Assembly: GCA_015064185.1 (NCBI GenBank)
Contig: SVSS01000008.1
Location: forward strand, 1 to 64,000
DNA from: Oscillospiraceae bacterium
GTDB taxonomy: Bacteria; Bacillota; Clostridia; Oscillospirales; CAG-272
Length of the DNA stretch: 64,000 nucleotides
Reading direction: 5' to 3'
Below the pieces are notes generated by a model. It ran no database searches, was not told where the DNA came from, and saw only the letters and a program-made list of their open reading frames with translations. The position numbers and the translations under genes are program-made. The stretch's first letter is position 1, and the number at the start of each line of letters is the position of its first letter. Shown in pieces: positions 25,423-34,363 of this stretch.

Positions 25423-25460
25423 AAAAAAGCCCATTTGTTATAAGACAACTGGGCTTTTTT
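25423..25460 (+). terminator. terminator after the Val-type element
   Basis: aaaaaagccca (25423-25433) / tgggctttttt (25450-25460), with a short inner hairpin. Confidence 0.75.
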
Positions 25461-25479
25461 CTTTATCCAAGGCTCTGCC

Positions 25480-25508
25480 TTGATTTTTTTGTTTCAATAT
25501 GTTATAAT
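25480..25508 (+). promoter_or_regulatory. rsmA promoter
   Basis: TTGATT (25480-25485), 17-bp spacer, TATAAT (25503-25508), about 22 nt before the start codon. Confidence 0.7.
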
Positions 25509-25530
25509 AGCGAAAACGGAGGGCTTGGCG

Positions 25531-26397
25531 ATGAATTTATGTGATGCAAAAACTGTAAAAAACATTATGACGGCATACGGGCTTCATTTCAGAAAGGAGT
25601 TCGGCCAAAACTTTCTCACCAACAAAATGGTGGTGGAGGATATTGCCGACAATTGCACCGATACGGCTGATGGCACGATTCTTGAGATTGGCCCCGGCAT
25701 TGGGACCCTCACGCGTGAGCTTTGCTTACGCCACAAAAATGTGGTAGCGCTTGAGATCGACAAAAGCCTTATTCCCGCGCTTGGCTACACGCTAAACGAT
25801 TTTGACAACGTAACTGTCATCAACGAGGACGTGATGAAGGCAGACATTGCGACAATTCTCGCACCGTATTTTGAAGAGGGCCCCGTTTCGGTGTGTGCCA
25901 ATCTGCCCTACTACATCACCACGCCGATTCTGATGAAGCTGCTTGAAAGCGGACTTCCCTTTCGCTATATCACCATTATGATCCAATCCGAGGTAGCTGA
26001 TCGTTTGGTGGCAAAGGCGGGCAGTTCTGCTTACGGTGCCATTACCGCTGTGCTGAATTACTACGGCGAGGCGGAGCGTCTGTTTACCGTTTCGGCAGGG
26101 CATTTTATGCCGCCCCCAAAGGTCAATTCCGCCGTGGTGCGCATCAAGCTTTACGAGGAAAAGCCCTATCAACCCCAAAATGAAAAGATCTTTTTCCGCA
26201 CGATCAAGGCTGCCTTTGAGCAACGCCGCAAAACGCTTCCCAACGCACTCTCATCCGGCTTCCCCGAACTGAGCAAGGAAAAATGCACCGCACTTGTAGA
26301 GCTGGCAGGACACCGCCCCGATATTCGCGGGGAGCGACTTTCCGCCAAAGAATTTCTCACCCTTGCCGATCTGATAGCCAAGGAGCTTGAAGCCTAA
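25531..26397 (+). CDS. rsmA: 16S rRNA (adenine(1518)-N(6)/adenine(1519)-N(6))-dimethyltransferase
   Basis: 288 residues from the ATG with a ggaggg ribosome site; an upstream in-frame Met at 25480 lies before the promoter. KsgA/RsmA family enzyme that dimethylates the two adenines of the 16S helix-45 loop using SAM. Motifs: FGQNFLTN at the start, SAM-binding EIGPGIGTLT, catalytic NLPYYITTP, then FMPPPKVNSAVVRI. The C-terminal helical domain is complete. Monocistronic with strong promoter and terminator. Confidence 0.96.
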   Translation: MNLCDAKTVKNIMTAYGLHFRKEFGQNFLTNKMVVEDIADNCTDTADGTILEIGPGIGTLTRELCLRHKNVVALEIDKSLIPALGYTLNDFDNVTVINEDVMKADIATILAPYFEEGPVSVCANLPYYITTPILMKLLESGLPFRYITIMIQSEVADRLVAKAGSSAYGAITAVLNYYGEAERLFTVSAGHFMPPPKVNSAVVRIKLYEEKPYQPQNEKIFFRTIKAAFEQRRKTLPNALSSGFPELSKEKCTALVELAGHRPDIRGERLSAKEFLTLADLIAKELEA

Positions 26398-26447
26398 CAA
26401 AAGAGCGCCAACCAATGCTTCGCAATTGGTTGGCGCTCTTTTGTTAT
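26397..26447 (+). terminator. terminator between rsmA and the S24 repressor gene
   Basis: Long stem (acaaaagagcgccaaccaat / attggttggcgctcttttgt) with T- and A-runs on both sides; probably serves both convergent genes. Confidence 0.85.
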
Positions 26448-26500
26448 CAAAAATAATAAGGGCTGACTGAAACGCAAAAAGTGTTTCAGTCAGCCGCTTT

Positions 26501-27295
26501 TTATCTTCTTTTCAGTTTACCGATCACACGTCCCGCCACGCGCACATCCTCGAAATCCTTCAAAAGAATATCACCGTATTCGGGATTGAGAGAATACAAA
26601 CGGTCGCCGCCAAACACCTTGAAAAAGCCGCTGCCGTCAAGGATAAAAATACCAAGCTCGCCAAATTCCACGGTATCGGTTTCCTGCACCAATAGGATAT
26701 CCCCGTCGCGGTAGCGCGGCTCCATGGAATTGCCGCTGATGCGAAGCGCAAAATCAGCCTCTCGCGTGCGAGAATTATCGCTAACGGTAATCTCCTCGGT
26801 GCTTTCGGTATCAAGCAGTACGCCAACACCTGCCGAAACGGGCAGATCATAAAGCGGCAGTGTACGACGCGCAAAACCGTTTCTGTTATCGGCATAAGCA
26901 GCGGTAAGACGTGTAGCAAGCGGCTCGGGTCTGATAAAGCGCGCGGGGCTCTGCTTCTCCACCTTCACGGGTGAAAACTGCGCCTCCTTGGCAATCAGCG
27001 CCTCTACTATTTCCCTACCTCTCTCATCGAGTGCACGGTATTGCTCGATCAGCGTCATTTCCTGCTCCTCAAGCGTGTAGTTATTGCGGTTTTCCTCAAT
27101 GCCGTACATGATATAGTCAAGCGAGCAGTTGAGCGCCTCGCAAATAGCCACAAAGTTGGCAAGCTTGGGAGATTCGCTAATGCCCGCAAGAATTTTGGAA
27201 AGCGTACCTACGGCAATACCCGTTCTTTCGGCAAGCTCGTCGTTGGTCATCTTTTTTTCACTCTTTAACTGTTTAATTCTCTTGATATAGTCCAT
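26501..27295 (-). CDS. XRE-family repressor with S24/LexA-like peptidase domain
   Basis: 264 residues from the ATG at 27295 (ggtgagg, 8-nt spacing). N-terminal helix-turn-helix (about 1-60, TGIAVGTLSKILAGISESP), a linker helix, and a C-terminal S24 domain with an Ala155-Gly156 type cleavage site (LPVSAGVG), Ser190 (GNSMEP) and Lys226 (FFKVFG) as the Ser-Lys dyad. Phage-CI/ImmR-like self-cleaving repressor architecture, but no prophage genes adjoin it, so it is more likely a chromosomal stress regulator. Its upstream gap has repeated motifs that could be operators. Confidence 0.87.
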   Translation of the reverse strand: MDYIKRIKQLKSEKKMTNDELAERTGIAVGTLSKILAGISESPKLANFVAICEALNCSLDYIMYGIEENRNNYTLEEQEMTLIEQYRALDERGREIVEALIAKEAQFSPVKVEKQSPARFIRPEPLATRLTAAYADNRNGFARRTLPLYDLPVSAGVGVLLDTESTEEITVSDNSRTREADFALRISGNSMEPRYRDGDILLVQETDTVEFGELGIFILDGSGFFKVFGGDRLYSLNPEYGDILLKDFEDVRVAGRVIGKLKRR

Positions 27296-27327
27296 GTGAA
27301 ACACCTCACCTTTCCGTCTTTGGTATC

Positions 27328-27356
27328 ATTTTAGCACATCTTTTCCGGTTTGTAAA
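27328..27356 (-). promoter_or_regulatory. promoter of the S24 repressor gene
   Basis: Minus strand TTTACA (complement of 27351-27356), 17-bp spacer, TAAAAT (complement of 27328-27333). A palindrome aaagtacttt (27354-27363) overlaps the -35 and may be an operator. Confidence 0.65.
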
Positions 27357-27398
27357 GTACTTTTGCAAAATATTTTTCCGATTTTGGAGCTTTTTTCT

Positions 27399-27499
27399 AA
27401 AACGGAAAAGGTCGGAAGCGGTCGGAACTACCAATTCCTTCCGTTTTCGACCTTATTTTTCCATTTTGTATCATTTTGTCGGAGTACGTGATTCCGACA
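27399..27499. promoter_or_regulatory. cluster of inverted and direct repeats, possible repressor operators
   Basis: aaaacggaa (27399-27407) is inverted as ttccgtttt (27439-27447). ggtcggaa is repeated directly at 27410-27417 and 27420-27427. tgtcgga / tccgaca forms a dyad at 27477-27499 ending at the neighbouring stop codon. The shared cggaa core suggests one DNA-binding protein. Confidence 0.4.
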
Positions 27500-28651
27500 T
27501 TATAGCAAGCGCGAAATATCGTCTTTTGGCACGGATCTTGCCAAATTTACGTTTTTATAGCGCTTGTCGTCGCTCACCTCCGCGAGCACCTTGATAAAGG
27601 GTGGGAGCGCCACAAAATCCCCCTCACGCTCGACCTCAACCTCGGCAATGGCGCGATCCTGCCAAAAGGGATATACGTCAATTTCCACCGTGTGCCCTCC
27701 GTACGGCACCCGATAGCGCAGTTTTTCAATGGGTTGGCGTGTGGGGTCTTGCAAAGTAAGCAGGTCTTGATATTCAGACTCCGTAAGGGGCCGCTCCTCC
27801 TCTACCGCACGCAATGCACTCACGCGGCGCTTGCGCGTTTCATAAAAGGTAACGTTCTCATTCTCACACACGCGACGCACGCGGTGCGTTTGGCCTGCAC
27901 AGGCAAGTAAATAAGTCTGCGTGATCGACAATTTTCGGCAATCGGGGCGCGCGGCAAGTGCATCCATGTCGGGCATGGCAATGAGATATTTATGCTCGAT
28001 CTCATAAGTAGTGGCGGCAAAGGCCGACCAAGGAAAGTCGCTTGGCACCTCAGCGGTAAAGGACAGTGCCTCACCTGTTTTAGGATGCTGAAAGGCAAGC
28101 CCTGTTGAGAAGAGTGCCACGTGCGCGGCTTTGGTGCGTGAGCCGTATTTGCCATCGCCCACAAGGGGCATGCCGCGCGAGGAAAATTGCACGCGGATCT
28201 GATGACTGCGCCCCGTTTCAAGCGCGATTGAGAGACGCGTGAAGGTTTTACCCTCAACCACAGCGCTACCTGTAGCACGGTAGGTCAGCACCGCCTCCCG
28301 CGCGCCGCGCCGAGGGGTATCTACCACAAAGCTTTTGTTTTGTCTTGCATCCTTAAAAAGAAGGTCACGAAGCTCGCCTTCGGGTGTTGAGGGCGCACCC
28401 TCAACAACGGCGGCATACTCCTTACCAAGCTTGCGCTCGGCAACCGCCCGAGAAAGTACCGCGGCAGCCGATTTTGTGCGGGCATATACCATAACACCAC
28501 CCACGGCTCGATCAAGCCGATGCACCGGAAAAACCTTGCCAACGTACGGTGCGAGAAGCGCGGGCATCGAGCCCTCGCCTGCATCCTCTGAAAGGACACC
28601 ATAGGGCTTAACGGCCACAACAATTTCCTTGTCCGTGTACAAAATTTTCAT
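27500..28651 (-). CDS. RluA-family pseudouridine synthase fused to a CYTH domain
   Basis: 383 residues from the ATG at 28651 (aagggg). Residues 1 to about 205 are an RluA/RluD-type pseudouridine synthase without an S4 domain: HRLD with catalytic Asp47, TGRSHQIRVQ (146-155), PLVGDGKYG (162-170). From about 216 a CYTH (triphosphate-tunnel) domain begins with the signature EIEHKYLI (217-224) and continues with KLRYRVPYGG, EIDVYPFW and AEVEVE. The two are joined in one frame with a short linker. The first part modifies uridines in rRNA or tRNA; CYTH proteins act on triphosphate-containing substrates. Confidence 0.85.
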   Translation of the reverse strand: MKILYTDKEIVVAVKPYGVLSEDAGEGSMPALLAPYVGKVFPVHRLDRAVGGVMVYARTKSAAAVLSRAVAERKLGKEYAAVVEGAPSTPEGELRDLLFKDARQNKSFVVDTPRRGAREAVLTYRATGSAVVEGKTFTRLSIALETGRSHQIRVQFSSRGMPLVGDGKYGSRTKAAHVALFSTGLAFQHPKTGEALSFTAEVPSDFPWSAFAATTYEIEHKYLIAMPDMDALAARPDCRKLSITQTYLLACAGQTHRVRRVCENENVTFYETRKRRVSALRAVEEERPLTESEYQDLLTLQDPTRQPIEKLRYRVPYGGHTVEIDVYPFWQDRAIAEVEVEREGDFVALPPFIKVLAEVSDDKRYKNVNLARSVPKDDISRLL

Positions 28652-28763
28652 ACCGTTTTCCCCTTTCCCATCATTTCTCGACAACGTGTTTAAAAAAATA
28701 TCACAAAAGCATGCGGCATTGTTGAATTTTAAGTTTGCTTCAACCTTAGCCGCATATCTGCTT
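28652..28763. other. short gap, nothing recognised
   Basis: Between the RluA-CYTH start and the DUF2344 stop on the same strand; no clear promoter or terminator. Confidence 0.4.
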
Positions 28764-29483
28764 TTAGTGGAACTCGGTTACACCGTCAGCCAAGAGGGCA
28801 CGGCGGCGCAGAATGCGATAGTGCTCCTTTGTAGGGTCACCCGACAAAATGCCCGTTTCCCGACGCAAGGCGGTAATAAGCGCCTCGGGGGAGATATATT
28901 TTCCCTCCGCAGCCGAAAGCTTGGCGCAAATAGAGATGACACCCTCTTCAAATCTCACCTTTGAGGACAAGATATGCGCCGAGAGGTCAACCTCTTTCTC
29001 ACCCGACTTGCTCTTTTTGGTAACGGTAAGCCCGCCCCCTCGCAACACCTCATCCATGCGTGCGGCAAGCGCGGCATCAGCACCCGTGGTAACGATCGTA
29101 TACTCATATTCGGCAAAGGCGATAGCGGTAAATTTTTCGACGGCAGGATAGACCTCAAGCACTGTAAGCTCATCGGTCAATTCCCTATTCAATCGCGCCT
29201 TTACCTCATCGCATGACATTTCACGCTCTATACGGATATCAAGAAGCTCGCATTCACTTTCAGACCCAACGGGCAGTGGCATGCCAAACACCATTTTGAT
29301 ATGGGGGTTAAAGCCCTTTGTATACCAAAGCGGCAGACCGGCGCGCACTAGCACACGGCTAAAGGTGCGTTGCAGATCGAGGTGCGAAATATACTGCAGA
29401 TTTCCTACCTTGCGAAAGCGCACGCGCAACGTTCGTGGGTCGGGGAGCATCGGCAAGGTAAACTTTACGTCATTATTTTTCAT
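28764..29483 (-). CDS. TIGR03936 / DUF2344 radical-SAM-linked protein
   Basis: 239 residues from the ATG at 29483 (ggagg, 8-nt spacing; an in-frame GTG lies 9 nt upstream). The opening LRVRFRKVGNLQYISHLDLQ and YTKGFNPHIKMVFGMPLPVG are diagnostic of this family, always linked to the TIGR03960 radical SAM protein; here it overlaps that gene by 11 nt. In many Firmicutes the two halves are fused or adjacent, upstream of rng and rplU. Molecular function unknown; probably works with the radical SAM partner in RNA or tRNA modification. Confidence 0.9.
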   Translation of the reverse strand: MKNNDVKFTLPMLPDPRTLRVRFRKVGNLQYISHLDLQRTFSRVLVRAGLPLWYTKGFNPHIKMVFGMPLPVGSESECELLDIRIEREMSCDEVKARLNRELTDELTVLEVYPAVEKFTAIAFAEYEYTIVTTGADAALAARMDEVLRGGGLTVTKKSKSGEKEVDLSAHILSSKVRFEEGVISICAKLSAAEGKYISPEALITALRRETGILSGDPTKEHYRILRRRALLADGVTEFH

Positions 29484-31344
29484 TGCATACACCTCCCCCG
29501 GGACAGCAGGTGCGCACGCCCCCTAGGCGATTTGCGCCGCAGCCCGAGCATTTTTCGCGGCAGTTGGGTGTGGTAGCCGCGGCATACGCACGCTCACGCT
29601 CGCGCTTGAAAAACTCCTTGCTCACGCCACAGTCAATGACATCCCAAGGCAGGATCTCATCAAGCCCCATTTGGCGGTTGGCAAAAAATGCGGGATCGAT
29701 GCCCGATCTCTCAAACACCGAAAGCCACTTGTCATAGTCAAAAAACTCATCCCACGCATCAAAGCAAAAGCCCTCCTTGGCGGCAAGCAGAAGTGCCGCG
29801 CCAAGGCGGCGGTTGCCGCGCGCGAGCACTGCCTCAATGTGGCTGACGCGCGCATCGTGGTGGGTGTATCTGACCTTGCGGTCGGTCACCTTTTCGCCAA
29901 GATATTCCTGCTTTTCCTTCAGCATCTCCATAGTGTCCTGTGCCTCCCACTGAAAGGGTGTAAAGGGCTTGGGAATAAAGCAGGAAACACTGATCGTGAC
30001 CTGAGGAGAACGTCCCTTGGGGCGCTCCTTATTTTGATAAAACTCATGCACAACGTTTTTGGCAAGGATAGCAATACCCTCGATATCATCTGCCGTTTCG
30101 GTGGGTAGACCGTTCATAAAATAAAGCTTTACGTTGGTCTTTCCGCCCGAAAATGCCACGTTCACCGCGCGCATAAGATCCTCCTCGCGCACGTTTTTGT
30201 TGATGACATCGCGCAGACGCTGCGTACCTGCCTCGGGTGCAAAGGTCAGCGAGGAGGTACGCACCGAAGCAATGCGGTCCATGAGCTCACGGCTGAAGCT
30301 ATCCACACGCAGCGAGGGCAAGGATAGGCTGACCATGTTGGGGTCTGTCCATTCGAGCAGCTCACGCGTCAGAGGCTCAAGCTCGGTATAATCGCTGATC
30401 GAAAGCGAGGTAAGCGATATCTCCTCATACCCCGTATTATCGTAAAGGCACCGTGCCTGCTTGTTTAGCACCTCGTGCGATTTTTCGCGCACAGGGCGGT
30501 AGATCATGCCCGCCTGGCAGAAGCGGCAGCCCCTGATGCAGCCGCGATACACCTCCAGCATAATACGGTCGTGCACCGCCTCGATATAGGGCATGACAAC
30601 ATTTTCGGGGAAATATGCCTTATCCATATCCGCAATGATGCATTTTTGCACCTGCTTTGGCACATCGTCAAATTTCGGCGTGATCGCGGCAATGGTACCG
30701 TCATCGTGGTACGTAACATCGTAAAGCGAGGGAACGTAGATGCCCTTAATGGTGGCGGCCGCCTCATGAAGGAAAGCGGCACGGGTGTATCTGCCCTCCT
30801 CCTTCATGCGAATGTACAGCTTAGTAAATTCTACAAGATTGTCCTCGCCCTCACCGATCGAAAAACAATCAAAAAAGTCGGCAACAGGCTCGGGATTGTA
30901 AGCGCAGGGACCGCCGCCAATGATGATGGGATCCTCCTCGCCGCGCTCCGCCGCAAGCAAGGGAATGCGAGAAAGGTCAAGAACGCGAAGCACGGTCGTA
31001 TAGCACATTTCATATTGCAGCGTAAAGCCTACGATATCAAAATCCGCCACGGGATCGCCCGATTCGTGCGCCCAAAGCGGCACGTCGTAAAGACGCATCT
31101 TCTCCTGCATGTCGACCCACGGGGCAAACACACGCTCGCACCAAATATCGGGCTCTTTATTCAGCGCACCGTAAAGGATACGCATGCCGAGGTTTGACAT
31201 GCCGATCTCATAGGTATCGGGAAAGCAAAAGGCAAAGCGCGCCTTCACGTCTTTTTTATCTTTTATGATAGCACCGTACTCACCCCCCGAATAACGGCCG
31301 GGCTTCTCTACGGTCTTTAAAATGGAACTGATTTTTTCGTTCAT
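29473..31344 (-). CDS. TIGR03960 family B12-binding radical SAM protein
   Basis: 623 residues. N-terminal cobalamin-binding-like domain (about 1-245, FPDTYEIGMSNLGMRILYG; IIIGGGPCAYNPEP), then a radical SAM barrel with the 4Fe-4S motif C269-xxx-C273-xx-C276 (CIRGCRFCQAG). FMNGLPTETADD and FIPKPFTPFQWEAQD follow. The Cys-rich tail (CREKCSGCGANRLGG, then CCPGG) may bind a second cluster. Good aaggag ribosome site. Substrate unknown; operonic with the DUF2344 gene. Confidence 0.92.
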   Translation of the reverse strand: MNEKISSILKTVEKPGRYSGGEYGAIIKDKKDVKARFAFCFPDTYEIGMSNLGMRILYGALNKEPDIWCERVFAPWVDMQEKMRLYDVPLWAHESGDPVADFDIVGFTLQYEMCYTTVLRVLDLSRIPLLAAERGEEDPIIIGGGPCAYNPEPVADFFDCFSIGEGEDNLVEFTKLYIRMKEEGRYTRAAFLHEAAATIKGIYVPSLYDVTYHDDGTIAAITPKFDDVPKQVQKCIIADMDKAYFPENVVMPYIEAVHDRIMLEVYRGCIRGCRFCQAGMIYRPVREKSHEVLNKQARCLYDNTGYEEISLTSLSISDYTELEPLTRELLEWTDPNMVSLSLPSLRVDSFSRELMDRIASVRTSSLTFAPEAGTQRLRDVINKNVREEDLMRAVNVAFSGGKTNVKLYFMNGLPTETADDIEGIAILAKNVVHEFYQNKERPKGRSPQVTISVSCFIPKPFTPFQWEAQDTMEMLKEKQEYLGEKVTDRKVRYTHHDARVSHIEAVLARGNRRLGAALLLAAKEGFCFDAWDEFFDYDKWLSVFERSGIDPAFFANRQMGLDEILPWDVIDCGVSKEFFKRERERAYAAATTPNCREKCSGCGANRLGGVRTCCPGGGVCNEK

Positions 31345-31360
31345 TTCATTCTCCTTGGGA

Positions 31361-34318
31361 TCACTCGTTCTCTTCCCTATCTCGCAAGATAAAATAAGAG
31401 GTCAGCGCATGCGCGCCACTAAACAAAAAGGTATACAGCGTTACAGCAAATGCGGGCAGAGCGGCAACAAGGCCAAATAGCACGCAAGCACCGCAAAGCA
31501 TGGCGCCCAGCAAAACAGAAGCAAATTGCCATAAGCCGCCGATCTTTACAGCACGGCGAATGCGACGGCAGGTTGCAAGCGCTTTTGCCGCCTCACGCGA
31601 TGATCCAAGCGCCACCACGGTAGCATCCACGCGGTCTGCCGTAATGTCGCTTTCCGCCACAAGGGGCTTCATTACTCGGGGAGGCGTTTGCGCATCGGCA
31701 AACAGATCTCTTAGCAGCGGGTCGTGTATGCCGGGGTCCTTTGAACGGATCTTTAAATTCAAATTTTCCATCTCCAGCATGTCGACCAGCGTTTGCATAT
31801 CGTCCTCGGGGCGATAATGTGCAACAAAAAGGGCCGTTAAACGATTGTTGATCGCAACACAAAGCATGTTGCGACAAATTTCCTCGTATCTGCCGTCCTT
31901 TTTGGGACTGACGCGAATGCCGTACTTTTGCAGATACGCAACACTGCCAAACAAAATAGGAGTCTTGCGCTCTCCGGAAGCCACCGCTGCCACACCAAAC
32001 TCATCGATATCGGTCAATGTAACGGCATCGGGGGATATGCGTTGCTCCCCAGGAACCTGTACCGTATCGCAAAGCGGACTGCCGATCTTTTCAAGAAGAG
32101 CACGAATGAGCACCGTGGCGCGCTCGGCATCACAGTTTTTTACCAGCTCAAACTGCTCGTGCGGCATGGGCTTAAAGCAATCACTGTCAGGCATAACAAG
32201 CGTGGTGTTGCCGCCACACTCATATACCGCGCTCTCGCCAACGATCGCCCCACGCCGACCAAGGCGCAGGCAGGTAGCACAAAACATGGGCAGGGATGTT
32301 GCAAGCACAGAAATGACAGGAGCTGTCAACAAATATGTAACAAATGCGGTGTGAAGCGTAAGGCTCAGATCTCCTTCAACAACAAGCGTATAAAGTGAAA
32401 ATGCGCAGGAGATCGCCATCACAAAGAGCAGTGCTGCACCAAGGGCTCGCTGATGATCGGTCTTTTTCTCGGTATTGGCAAAGTAATTGCGTACAAAGCC
32501 AATCGGGCGCACGTACCAGACCCGTTCGTTTTGCTCTTTTTCAAACAAACGCAGCTTGGCATTCCCCTCTCTGTTGCCAACCGAAACGCGCGACATTAGC
32601 GCATACTTTTGCTGCTTAGAGGAAATGACACGAAATGCACTAAACCCACGATACCAATTAAAGAGCCCGGAAAGCGCCAATAAGCAAAGGCTACCCATAG
32701 CGGGCGAAAGGAAGAGGGAAAGCTTGCTTTCTGCAGGAGCAAAAAGCAGCACCATATGATATGCAAGCGTTGCCACCACACTCACCGAGCAAAGCGAATC
32801 ATCCGAGGGCGAAAGACGCAAAAGTTGCATCAAGCCCCCGATAAGATTGCGCCGCAGCAACGCCACGCCGCAAAGAAAGATTACAAGACCTATCACGATA
32901 TAAAGCGTAGGATACTTTGCCCCTGTCGGTGCCTGCCCAAAGAAGGACTGCACAATAGCAGAACGCTCATAGAAAAACAGCAAAAGCATGAACAAGCATG
33001 TCAGGGTTAGATTGATCAAATGACGGCGGCGCTGCTTGGCATAGAATTTTGAAATTCCAATATCCTGCGCATGAGAGGTGTACTCAAACTTGTGCTTACT
33101 ACCCCGCATGTGTCTGCGATCTTGCAGATCTCGACTTTTTCCATTGATCTGTCGCTCATGATAATCAAGTATTTTTTCAAAGCCGATCGCCTCACCCAGC
33201 TCATCCTCATAGTCAAGGTCAACCAGAAACTTAAACTCCTCATCCGATTCATCAAGAGCGCGCTTCAGTGCCATTTGATCCGCAGAAAGCTTGGCAATGG
33301 AGGGCTTCGGCAAAGCACCCTGCTTTTGACGTTTCACAAAAAAATTGGAAAACAGCTTTGCCGAATCGGTTTTTTGAGATACCTTTACGGTTTTCTCATT
33401 TTCCTCCGGCAGCAGCTCTCCCTCAGTGGGAAGTATCACGCGGCATCCGTCAAGCTCTACTGTCGGCGCATCCGCCACGCTGTCATGTGAAGGGCTTGGG
33501 GTATTGTTGGTCACAGCAGGCTCGGGCAAGGCTTCTGTCAAGTTCTCCTCACTCACAACAGGCTCGGCAACAGGCGCTTGCTCTGCTGATGAGATCCAAG
33601 ATCTACCCGCAGGTCCCGGTGTTTTGCCAAAAATATCATTCAAAAGCCCTTCTACCGTAATATCCGCCAGCAATTCATTTTGCTTGCTCTGCCCTTCGGG
33701 GGCTGCATTATGTATGCCATTGCGACGCGATGCCCAAAGCTGCTCGATCGGCTCCTCTGTCCTCGAGGGGCGCTCCTGCAAAGCGGGCTTCTTCGCCTCA
33801 TCCTCAATGCTTGGCATGACATCAAAAACCTGAGCGGCGGCTTGGCTCGTCCGCTTTCCTACGGGTGTGCGACGCCAATAAAGATCGCTCTCCTGTTCTC
33901 TTGCCAAGGCCGCAGCACGCTGCTTTTTTTCCTCAAGCGCGGTGCGGTCAAGGGCAGTGTCTGTCCGCTGTGCTTGCATCGCATCAAGCTTCGGCATGCG
34001 ACGGCGCTTTTTGCGCGCCTTGGGGCGTGTCTGCACAGCAGGCACGTCCGCAGTCGTTACGACTTCTTCCTCCACAGGTGCATCGGCTTCTGTCGCATTG
34101 CTCTGCTCATCCTGTACAGGGGGCTCCTCATACACCTCGCTCACGCTCGGCTCGGCAAGCGCAGCTGCAACAGCACCGGGCTGCGTGGCATCGGCTACCT
34201 GCTGCTCCTCGCTTGAGATATTTATATCCGTATTCTTGCTATCAGCCTCAAGCTGTGCGCGCAGCTGCTGCATAACACGATCGGTTTCTGTCCAATCAAA
34301 TTTTTCGTTTTCCGTCAT
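31361..34318 (-). CDS. degenerate P-type ATPase-like membrane protein, pseudoenzyme
   Basis: 985 residues from the ATG at 34318 (aggagg, 9-nt spacing). Residues 1 to about 390 are low-complexity and polar, with Glu/Ala/Thr-rich stretches and a basic KARKKRRRMP. From about 430 there are six to eight transmembrane helices arranged as in P1B-type ATPases: APVISVLATSLPMFCA where ion-binding CPC-type helices occur, then RRGAIVGESAVYECGGNTTL. At the place of the phosphorylated DKTGT motif it reads MPDSDCF. A soluble P/N-like region and a C-terminal helix pair (ATCRRIRRAVKIG) follow. It cannot be a classical ion pump; a sensor or scaffold role is inferred. Confidence 0.6.
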   Translation of the reverse strand: MTENEKFDWTETDRVMQQLRAQLEADSKNTDINISSEEQQVADATQPGAVAAALAEPSVSEVYEEPPVQDEQSNATEADAPVEEEVVTTADVPAVQTRPKARKKRRRMPKLDAMQAQRTDTALDRTALEEKKQRAAALAREQESDLYWRRTPVGKRTSQAAAQVFDVMPSIEDEAKKPALQERPSRTEEPIEQLWASRRNGIHNAAPEGQSKQNELLADITVEGLLNDIFGKTPGPAGRSWISSAEQAPVAEPVVSEENLTEALPEPAVTNNTPSPSHDSVADAPTVELDGCRVILPTEGELLPEENEKTVKVSQKTDSAKLFSNFFVKRQKQGALPKPSIAKLSADQMALKRALDESDEEFKFLVDLDYEDELGEAIGFEKILDYHERQINGKSRDLQDRRHMRGSKHKFEYTSHAQDIGISKFYAKQRRRHLINLTLTCLFMLLLFFYERSAIVQSFFGQAPTGAKYPTLYIVIGLVIFLCGVALLRRNLIGGLMQLLRLSPSDDSLCSVSVVATLAYHMVLLFAPAESKLSLFLSPAMGSLCLLALSGLFNWYRGFSAFRVISSKQQKYALMSRVSVGNREGNAKLRLFEKEQNERVWYVRPIGFVRNYFANTEKKTDHQRALGAALLFVMAISCAFSLYTLVVEGDLSLTLHTAFVTYLLTAPVISVLATSLPMFCATCLRLGRRGAIVGESAVYECGGNTTLVMPDSDCFKPMPHEQFELVKNCDAERATVLIRALLEKIGSPLCDTVQVPGEQRISPDAVTLTDIDEFGVAAVASGERKTPILFGSVAYLQKYGIRVSPKKDGRYEEICRNMLCVAINNRLTALFVAHYRPEDDMQTLVDMLEMENLNLKIRSKDPGIHDPLLRDLFADAQTPPRVMKPLVAESDITADRVDATVVALGSSREAAKALATCRRIRRAVKIGGLWQFASVLLGAMLCGACVLFGLVAALPAFAVTLYTFLFSGAHALTSYFILRDREENE

Positions 34319-34363
34319 TGCGTCGCACCTCCTTTGACTCAAATTTAAATACGCTCAACGTGC

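Noticed and set aside
26501..27295. prophage or integrated element around the S24 repressor
   Set aside because: Neighbours are rsmA and an RNA modification gene; no phage structural or integrase gene adjoins it, and the XerC-like gene is explained by the local inversion sites.
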